Below are positions 58,907 to 64,000 of a DNA stretch of 64,000 nucleotides, piece by piece. Positions within the stretch are counted from its first letter, which is position 1, and every line of letters starts with the position of its first letter. The DNA comes from a virus. The DNA lies in the IMG/VR virus record IMGVR_UViG_3300028597_000009, positions 46,531 to 110,530 of that record. The stretch is one strand, 5' to 3'. Under the pieces are notes generated by a model. The model was not told where the DNA came from, made no database searches, and saw only the letters and a list, made by a program, of their open reading frames with translations. The position numbers and the translations under genes are program-made.

Positions 58907-60457
58907 ATGCTTAAATCAACCGTTATGTCGGAAGATGACTACAAGTCATTCCTTCGGCCTGCTATTTACGATTCGCTCAAAGCTGTACTGAAGTACTACG
59001 GCCTAGAGAACGCTTCTCAGATTTACTATAACGGTGAGAATGAGATCGCTAAACTCGTAGGGAGCAACGCCAACGATGGTCTCCGTGGTGACATGTACAC
59101 CGACGGGGTGTTCCGTAACAAGATTTACATTGTACCAGAGATTCAGCAAACCGATTTCAACAATGGCAATGCTAACCAGCGTCGCCAGCCTACCGAACGT
59201 CCTGTATGGATGAACGATGACGATCACACTCCGGCCATGGCACTGTATCCTGGCTTCAGCGGTGTAAAGATCGAAGTCACGGTAGCCGCTACATTCAACA
59301 GCAGTAAATTGGCAGAACACTATGTCCGTCGTATTAATCGGTTGCAATCAAACCAAGTGACCGACATGGCGTTTGATGCCACCGTACACATGGGTCTCAA
59401 TCCATGTCTGCTGGAACTGTTCTCCGATGTTCACGGGCTGTTGAAGAAGAACGATCCAGCCACTCTCGATTTCGGTGATTGGTTCAGCAAGTTCTGCAAG
59501 GTTCCGTTTACCACCATTATGAACGTGGCGGGTAAGCACAAACGGTTGGTAGTCCCGATCTGTTTGACCAACATCGGCATTCAGTTTACTGAGCCGTTGA
59601 TTGCCCGTGCTCGTAAGGGCGACACATCGGGAACGTTTACTGCGGAGTTCAAGTATTCCTTCTATTTCAATGAGTTCACTCACTGGGAGATTGAGTACCC
59701 GTTAAACGTCTGGCAGGACCAGATCCCTGCGAAGTGGATCAGTGCCCCTAATGCGGCGTTTAAACGTCCCTACGCGATCCGTGTGGCCCCTGAGACGGCT
59801 TGGATCAACCAAGGCGTTGAGACACGTGCTGCTCAGGCTCCGTATTACCTTAAACTGCCGGATCATGATCCTTGGACCATGCCGAAGCAGTCGTGGGTAC
59901 AGCCTATTGTTCAGGCTCGGTTGGCGCTACAGGATTTGCCTACCCAACAACTGGGTAACATCTTCGAGATTCCCGGCTTCAAATGGAACGAACAGGTTAA
60001 GAACTATATCCTGCGTCGTCGTGAGTGGGCGTTCACTCAGTTCTTCACGCCGTTTGTGATCTGGGTGTACAGCGACAACATTCGTGTGCTGCCTACTCAG
60101 CTGAGTATGGATGAGACTGGCATGATCACTCTCAACCGTGCACCGACCATGCAGAACACGTACCGTATCGTGGTGACTCTGGATTACGCCATCCGAGATT
60201 ACACCAACACGTTCTGGGATGACCTCGTTAAGAACAAGGACGACATTAACTTGTTGCCTGCTATCTTCACGTGGTACGACTGGGCTTCGCTCCCTCAACC
60301 TTGGCTGGAAGACATTCCTCGTATTCGTCGTGAGATCGATAAGGGCCGTGGCTTGCCATTTGACGGCACTGGCATTAATCGATACATGATGGACTTGGGT
60401 CTCCAAGCGCATCGACTTCTTTTGGTAGAGGACCTCCGCCATGTCATTCGCAATTAA
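58907..60457 (+). CDS. Probable virion structural (tail/baseplate) protein (516 aa)
   Basis: Starts MLKSTVMSEDDYKSFLRP. Beta-rich, Asn/Tyr/Trp/Pro-rich, typical of phage tail or baseplate components. It includes a 'FKYSFYFNEFTHWEIEYPLNV' strand set in the middle and a WNEQVKNYILRRREWAFTQF segment later. Codon usage unbiased but regular. Overlaps the next gene by 17 nt, first of four coupled genes. Function inferred from composition and company. Confidence 0.55.
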   Translation: MLKSTVMSEDDYKSFLRPAIYDSLKAVLKYYGLENASQIYYNGENEIAKLVGSNANDGLRGDMYTDGVFRNKIYIVPEIQQTDFNNGNANQRRQPTERPVWMNDDDHTPAMALYPGFSGVKIEVTVAATFNSSKLAEHYVRRINRLQSNQVTDMAFDATVHMGLNPCLLELFSDVHGLLKKNDPATLDFGDWFSKFCKVPFTTIMNVAGKHKRLVVPICLTNIGIQFTEPLIARARKGDTSGTFTAEFKYSFYFNEFTHWEIEYPLNVWQDQIPAKWISAPNAAFKRPYAIRVAPETAWINQGVETRAAQAPYYLKLPDHDPWTMPKQSWVQPIVQARLALQDLPTQQLGNIFEIPGFKWNEQVKNYILRRREWAFTQFFTPFVIWVYSDNIRVLPTQLSMDETGMITLNRAPTMQNTYRIVVTLDYAIRDYTNTFWDDLVKNKDDINLLPAIFTWYDWASLPQPWLEDIPRIRREIDKGRGLPFDGTGINRYMMDLGLQAHRLLLVEDLRHVIRN

Positions 60458-61730
60458 CCCGTTGGGGCAAGACGTTCCTCCAGAACCAGAACGCCCCAAG
60501 ATTTACAGCAACACGTACAAACACACCATCGTCGATTCTTCTTATCAGCCTGAGACGTCGCTGCTGACGATGGTTACTGGTATTCCGCGTCTGCTGGAGT
60601 ACTATCGTCAGTTCCTCGGTCCTGATGAAGAACCCGCTTCGTTCGCTCCTGATAACGCCCCGACGTACCAGAGTTATCAACGCATCAAGCAAATGATCGG
60701 CAAGATGGATGGGAGTGGTTCCTTTAACTTCGATCCCCTCACTGGTCAGAGTTCCAATACGTTCGAGATGTGGTTGGCTTTCGACCTCACTCCTGTGCGT
60801 TGGGACGTGTTCATTGTTGATATCGGTGAAGGTCGTGCTGGTCTCGGTCACATCAAGGAACAGCCAGAGATCCGTAACAACACGTCGAACAAGGTTTACC
60901 TGTGCACGTGCGAAATCCTGTGCATCCTGACGGAGGATATCTTCGCCAAGCTGAACAGTCGTGTTGTTGATGAGTTCGTGTACGCTAAGGACTCTGCACT
61001 GCACGGTGGTATCTCCGTAGTGACTCCTGCCGAGTTCGATACGGCAGAGAAACTGTTCAACTGGCGGTTGACGATTGCCAACTCGATCATGAACACCTTC
61101 TACTGGAATGCCGAGCGAACCATCGCTTGGGAAGATGACGTGGGTCGCAAGATCTACGACCAGTATTTGGTGAAGTTCCTGTCGGCGGTAATCGAACCGG
61201 ACCTGCGTAACAGCTATCCTCCGATCGCTACGTTCTCCACGCAGTACGGCGGTCGTGAGTATGGTTCGTATGGCACCATCAACATCTGGGAAGTATTGAT
61301 GCGGGGTGATTTCAACCTCCTACCTCAATGCAAGAACAACGACGCGGTGATCATCGCCACCAACCGTCTGATCAACACCCGGACGTACGGTAACCTGCGT
61401 TCCAGCAAGTTCGATTGGTTTGTAGCAACCGATCCCGATAACTACCAGCAACTCAACATGTACTTCAACTACGACGGCTTCCCTATCTTGCACACCTCTC
61501 CGGAGCACAAGGTAGCCTATCTGTTCTCTCCTGAGTTCTACACAGGGGTTCCACAGACAGAGTTCGAGCGTATCGTGGTGGACGTCCTGAAGAACAAGTT
61601 GGTGGATCGCCAGCGGCTCCTGACATATTGTGAAACCTATTTCTCTTTGGAGAAGTGGCAACAACTTTACTACGGTGCGATCTTGATCCTCTTGATTCAG
61701 ATCAGCCGTAAACTCGGATCCCCACTATGA
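60441..61730 (+). CDS. Probable virion structural protein (429 aa)
   Basis: It overlaps the preceding gene by 17 nt and the next by 4 nt (ATGA). Aromatic and Asn-rich, no transmembrane helices. 'QYGGREYGSYGTINIWEVL' and 'FPILHTSPEHKVAYLF' are beta-type segments. Family not recognised; the coupled set suggests a complex such as a baseplate. Confidence 0.55.
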   Translation: MSFAINPLGQDVPPEPERPKIYSNTYKHTIVDSSYQPETSLLTMVTGIPRLLEYYRQFLGPDEEPASFAPDNAPTYQSYQRIKQMIGKMDGSGSFNFDPLTGQSSNTFEMWLAFDLTPVRWDVFIVDIGEGRAGLGHIKEQPEIRNNTSNKVYLCTCEILCILTEDIFAKLNSRVVDEFVYAKDSALHGGISVVTPAEFDTAEKLFNWRLTIANSIMNTFYWNAERTIAWEDDVGRKIYDQYLVKFLSAVIEPDLRNSYPPIATFSTQYGGREYGSYGTINIWEVLMRGDFNLLPQCKNNDAVIIATNRLINTRTYGNLRSSKFDWFVATDPDNYQQLNMYFNYDGFPILHTSPEHKVAYLFSPEFYTGVPQTEFERIVVDVLKNKLVDRQRLLTYCETYFSLEKWQQLYYGAILILLIQISRKLGSPL

Positions 61731-62473
61731 GCCAAATGCTGCCCACCCGTTATACGACAGTGCGGGAGAAGATCCTCACACTGTTTAACATTTTGAACAA
61801 CCGTCAGTTCCCGGTGTGGATTGCCCCGAAGACCCTGATGTCGACCGAACAACTCCGTGAACGTTACGAGCTGTCTCAACCCGGCTTCGCTAACGACCAC
61901 GGTTACTACGGCGACCCACAGCTGCGCAAGATGAAGATCCCGCAACTGTTGGACATCATGGACAACATCACGTCCCATGAAGACTTGGGGTTCAACAAGG
62001 CTGTAGACGTCGTCACTGAGATCTACGAGTCGATCCAGGAATACATCGCCCTGTGGTGTGAGCTCATGCGTGCTCAAGCGGTAAGGGATTACCCGCCACG
62101 GGAGGAGCTGCGTAAACTGGAGAGCTTGGCTTTCCTGATCTTCCCGTTGTACAAGAGGATCAAACCGTTCAAGGTTAACGAAGCGATTCGTCAAGCGGGT
62201 AAACAGGACAGCAAACTAATGGGTCAGGGCTTGGCCACCATGGGGATGCTGTTTCAGATCGCCCGTATGGGGTCTGGCCCGGGAGAGACCGAGATCAGCT
62301 TCATCAGTCACATCGATACTCTCGAAGGGGCTGAGATCAACGATTACAACATAGAGCACGGTCCAGTCAACATGGGTAACTTCTACCCTTCCGCCATTTC
62401 CCCAATGTCGGACAGTCTCATGAGTGTTGACACTCTGCCAGACAACAACGACTGGATCTTCAAGGCGGATTAA
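61727..62473 (+). CDS. Probable structural/assembly protein (248 aa)
   Basis: Helical protein starting MSQMLPTRYTTVREKIL. A long helical middle (IPQLLDIMDNITSHEDLGFN) and an Asp/Asn-rich C-terminal end (ISPMSDSLMSVDTLPDNN). ATGA-coupled to the preceding gene, and followed by the next start after 3 nt. Its mostly helical composition differs from its beta-rich neighbours, so it may be an adaptor or chaperone. Confidence 0.55.
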   Translation: MSQMLPTRYTTVREKILTLFNILNNRQFPVWIAPKTLMSTEQLRERYELSQPGFANDHGYYGDPQLRKMKIPQLLDIMDNITSHEDLGFNKAVDVVTEIYESIQEYIALWCELMRAQAVRDYPPREELRKLESLAFLIFPLYKRIKPFKVNEAIRQAGKQDSKLMGQGLATMGMLFQIARMGSGPGETEISFISHIDTLEGAEINDYNIEHGPVNMGNFYPSAISPMSDSLMSVDTLPDNNDWIFKAD

Positions 62474-62476
62474 CCC

Positions 62477-63817
62477 ATGGAACTTCCAAAGCCCATAGCC
62501 AACATCATTGCGCACGCCAATGCCATTGATGCAACGGGTACGGAGCGTTTGTTCAATGTGGATGCCAACATCATCACTCCTACCCAGCAGATCCCGTTGT
62601 TAGTTCCTAACGGGTTTGCTCGGTTGAGTAACTTTGCTGGCGCTAACAGTGACGATGCTCGGCTCAAGGCGCAGATCCAACCCGGTGTTTACATGCGGGA
62701 CGTATTGCCACACAAAGACAACCTCTACATTGAGGTGATCGAACGTGTGGGCTTCAAACAGGTTATGAAACGTTATCGTTGTGTACCACTGGGGGATGGC
62801 AACCCTGAACAACAAGGTGGTAACTCCTCGTTAGCGGATCTGGGTACCAAAGATGACATCAACATGGTGACGGTGACTTTCCAGTTGCTGGAGACCGGCT
62901 TCGCTTTGTTGAAGAACGAAATGGTGGCTGACGTCATGCTCATGCCTACTCTCTACGACGTAATGCACGGACAGTTAACCGAATACGGGGTTAAGGTTAC
63001 CGTAACGGGTGCGGATGCGTTTAAGGGAGTGGACATCGAACGACCGGTTGATAATGAACGGTCATTCAGCCATGTGGCTATTGGTCCTGCTGTGCCTCTG
63101 GTTAAACTGGGGAGCTGGTTGCAGGAGCATGATGAGTTCGGGGTGTACTCGACAGGTCTTGGGCAGTACTACCGTAAAGGTATGTGGTGGATTTACCCAC
63201 TGTACCGTCTAGGACGCTATGAGACGGCGCCTAAGGTGCTTAACATCTATCGGGTGCCCGAGAACGTCATCCCTACCTTGAAACGTTCCTACTTCGAAGA
63301 TGGGAAGGCTATAACCGTTCTGTCGACAGGTGGGGGTAGCCAGAAAGACGGTTCTGACATCAAACGTCAGAACGTTGGTACTGGTAAACGAGTTATTAGT
63401 TCTGATGCTGTTATGGGTGAAACCGGTCGGTACTACAACAAGGGTCAGGCGGTTACTACACGTCAAGACTCTTTGTCGGAATATCAAACGGCTAAGCGAG
63501 CCAGTGGGGAAGAGATGGTTCCTTTCCACGGGACGCCTACCAACAACATCTGCAAGATGCTAACGCAGAATGCTAAGAACGACGGTAACTCGATTCAGGT
63601 TGCTTGGCATAACTCTGACAGTTCTTTGATTGTTCCTGCTATGCCTGTTCGTTACTACTACATGAGTGGGAGTGACAAGCTGGTGTATCGGGAGGGAACG
63701 ACTCAGTACATTCGTTGTGAGTGGCAGATGGATACTGAGAACGTGGGGCAACCTGTGTTCAGGGAACACTCGGCCATTGGCATCTTCCTAAGCGATGAGG
63801 AACTGGCTGCCGAGTAA
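62477..63817 (+). CDS. Probable virion structural protein (446 aa)
   Basis: Beta-rich, Gly/Tyr/Thr-rich, starting MELPKPIANIIAHANAIDATG. It has a LLVPNGFARLSNFAG segment and a Gly/Ser/Lys-rich loop (STGGGSQKDGSDIKRQNV, near residue 278) that is probably exposed. Tail, baseplate or fibre-associated proteins of phages often look like this, but I cannot name the component. Last gene of the four-gene set. Confidence 0.55.
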   Translation: MELPKPIANIIAHANAIDATGTERLFNVDANIITPTQQIPLLVPNGFARLSNFAGANSDDARLKAQIQPGVYMRDVLPHKDNLYIEVIERVGFKQVMKRYRCVPLGDGNPEQQGGNSSLADLGTKDDINMVTVTFQLLETGFALLKNEMVADVMLMPTLYDVMHGQLTEYGVKVTVTGADAFKGVDIERPVDNERSFSHVAIGPAVPLVKLGSWLQEHDEFGVYSTGLGQYYRKGMWWIYPLYRLGRYETAPKVLNIYRVPENVIPTLKRSYFEDGKAITVLSTGGGSQKDGSDIKRQNVGTGKRVISSDAVMGETGRYYNKGQAVTTRQDSLSEYQTAKRASGEEMVPFHGTPTNNICKMLTQNAKNDGNSIQVAWHNSDSSLIVPAMPVRYYYMSGSDKLVYREGTTQYIRCEWQMDTENVGQPVFREHSAIGIFLSDEELAAE

Positions 63818-63914
63818 TTCGTCAGTCATGTCCCTATGCCTATGTTCAGAAATGAATACTCTTCTGTGAAAGCAGGGGGGGGATGTGTGGGAGATATTTT
63901 CAATATAAACTAGC

Positions 63915-63945
63915 CCTACCTTCCGTTAGGGAGGTAGGTTCCTTC
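63915..63945 (+). terminator. Hairpin, probable terminator
   Basis: CCTACCTTCC pairs with GGGAGGTAGG (one G-U) around a GTTA loop. The tail TTCCTTCTATG is T/C-rich rather than a pure T-run, so termination strength is uncertain. Confidence 0.5.
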
Positions 63946-63973
63946 TATGCTCTAGCCTTACAGGAAACTAGAT

Positions 63974-64000
63974 ATGTTAAATAGCTTAGCAATCAAAGTA
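63974..64000 (+). CDS. Start of a gene cut by the window edge
   Basis: ATG at 63974 with AGGA 8 nt upstream opens a frame (MLNSLAIKV) that runs to the last base. It lies after the hairpin at 63915 and a TATG at 63947. Too short to assign. Confidence 0.5.

Overview
The window looks like the central part of the genome of a nucleus-forming jumbo bacteriophage related to Pseudomonas phage phiKZ (Chimalliviridae). The main evidence is gene content and order: a PhuZ-type tubulin; a 666-residue protein directly upstream of an RNA polymerase beta' N-terminal half (the position of the phage nucleus shell protein, chimallin); the pieces of a split multisubunit RNA polymerase; and a long block of proteins carrying G-x-E prohead-protease motifs, as in phiKZ inner-body proteins. 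The host is probably a pseudomonad, but this rests only on the relatedness; nothing in the window names it. I saw no tRNA, rRNA, CRISPR array or insertion sequence. All phiKZ comparisons are from memory, not from a search.

Region by region. 1-811: two tandem proteasome-like (Ntn-hydrolase) genes, the first cut by the window edge. 812-1364: a non-coding stretch with adjacent hairpins, two terminators and a promoter. 1365-9424: PhuZ, a run of small unknown genes, the C-terminal half of a family B DNA polymerase, a small gene under an early-type promoter, and one leftward gene. 9707-18121: probable chimallin, non-virion RNA polymerase (nvRNAP) beta' N-terminal half, unknown genes, an SbcD-like phosphoesterase and an SSB-like protein. 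18273-31393: gp68-like nvRNAP subunit, a candidate nuclear-import factor, a Met/Gly-rich protein, nvRNAP beta C-terminal and beta' C-terminal parts, a UvsW-like helicase interrupted by an intein, and three small genes. 31464-33660 (leftward): a virion RNA polymerase beta' C-terminal part and a partner gene. 33700-44727: structural or assembly genes, inner-body-type proteins, a membrane zinc metallopeptidase and, leftward, the N-terminal half of the DNA polymerase. 44792-48801 (leftward): two large probable virion proteins. 48837-58838: a long rightward operon dominated by inner-body-type proteins. 58907-63817: four linked probable virion structural proteins, followed by the first codons of another gene.

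How it fits together: a virion-packaged RNA polymerase (one subunit here) would read early promoters of the type CCTAYATYATTAGG, which precede phuZ, the shell gene, the gp68-like gene and the beta C-terminal gene. The shell and spindle build and centre the phage nucleus. The nvRNAP made from this region then transcribes later genes. DNA polymerase halves, helicase, SSB-like protein and SbcD-like nuclease would act on DNA inside the nucleus. The second half of the window supplies proteins packaged in or built onto the virion. The most striking features are the DNA polymerase split into two genes about 31 kb apart on opposite strands, the intein inside the helicase Walker A motif, the family of proteins sharing a G-x-E processing site followed by an amphipathic helix, and repeated regulatory motifs at promoters and behind terminators.
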